Assembly: GCA_017459225.1 (NCBI GenBank)
Contig: JAFUDL010000193.1
Span: 1 to 5,989, forward strand
Reading direction: 5' to 3'
Source of the DNA: Kiritimatiellia bacterium
GTDB lineage: Bacteria; Verrucomicrobiota; Kiritimatiellia; RFP12; UBA1067
Length of the DNA stretch: 5,989 nt
The first letter of the stretch is position 1, and each line of letters opens with the position of its first letter. The notes under the pieces are model-generated. The model had not been told where the DNA came from. It worked only from the letters and a program-made list of their open reading frames with translations, and did no database searches. A program made the position numbers and the translations under genes. Positions 5,726 through 5,989 of this stretch are shown piece by piece.

Positions 5726-5989
5726 TTATTTCTTCGCTTCGGCCTTGGGTGCAGGCGCGGGTTTCGCTGCAGGTGCAGGCTTTGCCGCAGGAGCTGGCGC
5801 AGGCTTCGCTGCAGGAGCGGGCTTTGCCGCAGGCGCTGGCGCAGGCTTCACCGCAACCGGCTTAGACTCGATCTTTGCCGGAGCGGGTTTTGCTGGCGCT
5901 GGCGCAGGCTTTGCCGCAGGCGCTGGTGCAGGCTTGGCAGCGGGAGCGGGAGCAGGTTTAGCCGGCGCGGGCGCAGGCTTTGCCGCAGG
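5726..5989 (-). CDS. Ala/Pro/Lys-repeat protein, C-terminal tail (cut by the right edge)
   Basis: The last 87 codons of a gene that enters from the right edge and ends in TAA at 5728-5726. The product is almost entirely low complexity: 37 Ala, 29 Pro, 15 Lys, 2 Glu, 2 Val, 1 Ser and 1 Ile, arranged as variations of KPAPAPAA, KPAPAA and KPAPAPA. One interruption (KIESKPVAVK, about ten residues) falls near the middle, and the protein ends KAEAKK. The net charge is strongly positive (about +13). Such tails occur in bacterial histone-H1-like DNA-binding proteins, as extended linkers in envelope-spanning TonB-like proteins, and as appendages of ribosomal, translation or cell-division proteins; nothing here discriminates between them because the folded part is off the window. 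The frame is supported by period-three constraint (Ala, Pro and Lys codons using mixed synonymous thirds) and by its stop lying two bases before recN. Probably co-transcribed with recN. Confidence 0.75.
   Translation of the reverse strand, partial: PAAKPAPAPAKPAPAPAAKPAPAPAAKPAPAPAKPAPAKIESKPVAVKPAPAPAAKPAPAAKPAPAPAAKPAPAAKPAPAPKAEAKK
5744..5989 (-). repeat. Degenerate in-frame tandem repeats encoding KPAPAPAA-like units
   Basis: The DNA shows imperfect tandem units of about 18 to 24 bases, each centred on a Lys codon (AAG or AAA) followed by Pro-Ala codons; on the plus strand the recurrent core is GCAGGCTTTGCCGCAGG. Synonymous positions differ between units while the amino acid pattern stays, so the array is not a very recent expansion. 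The array continues past the right edge. Such arrays are prone to slippage in replication and to misassembly. Confidence 0.75.

Noticed and set aside
5431..5865. A plus-strand open frame spanning the recN start and the repeat array
   Set aside because: It owes its length to the repeat array and to GC-rich antisense sequence. The minus-strand frames have a coupled stop and start and a recognised RecN.
5744..5989. Repeat array considered as CRISPR or minisatellite
   Set aside because: The units are contiguous, degenerate, and keep a reading frame with Lys-Pro-Ala pattern; there are no unique spacers of constant length.

Overview
The window is high-GC bacterial DNA. Every gene I can support lies on the minus strand, so the transcriptional order runs from the right edge to the left edge. 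The order is: the C-terminal tail of an Ala/Pro/Lys-repeat protein (cut by the right edge), recN, a large secreted c-type haem protein related to the hydrazine synthase alpha subunit (HzsA-related), a YqiA-type alpha/beta-hydrolase, and the N-terminal third of homoserine dehydrogenase (cut by the left edge). There are no RNA genes, mobile elements or CRISPR arrays. The many plus-strand open frames are antisense shadows of these genes, as expected at this GC content.

Organism: the HzsA-related protein, with its beta-propeller followed by several CxxCH motifs, belongs to a family I associate mainly with the Planctomycetes-Verrucomicrobia-Chlamydiae superphylum (Verrucomicrobiota, Kiritimatiellota, Lentisphaerota, Planctomycetota). 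The RecN motifs (STGEIAR signature, DSNIGGE after Walker B) also look compatible with that group. Phylum placement is inference from memory, not from a search.

Layout: the repeat protein stops 2 nt before the recN ATG, so these two genes are almost certainly co-transcribed. An 83-bp gap, with a possible sigma-70-like promoter at its downstream end, separates recN from the HzsA-related gene. That gene is followed after 23 bp by the hydrolase, so the two probably form one unit. A 114-bp gap then holds a near-consensus sigma-70 promoter with an exact 17-bp spacer and a good Shine-Dalgarno for homoserine dehydrogenase, which therefore starts its own unit.

The genes do not form one obvious pathway: DNA repair, a periplasmic or extracellular cytochrome-like protein, a small cytoplasmic esterase and threonine/methionine biosynthesis. 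The item most worth pursuing is the tri-haem HzsA-related protein. It has an N-terminal beta-sandwich-like region, a propeller, three CxxCH sites and a likely non-canonical ligand environment at the first haem. Its biochemical role is not known to me, and it should not be read as a hydrazine synthase.
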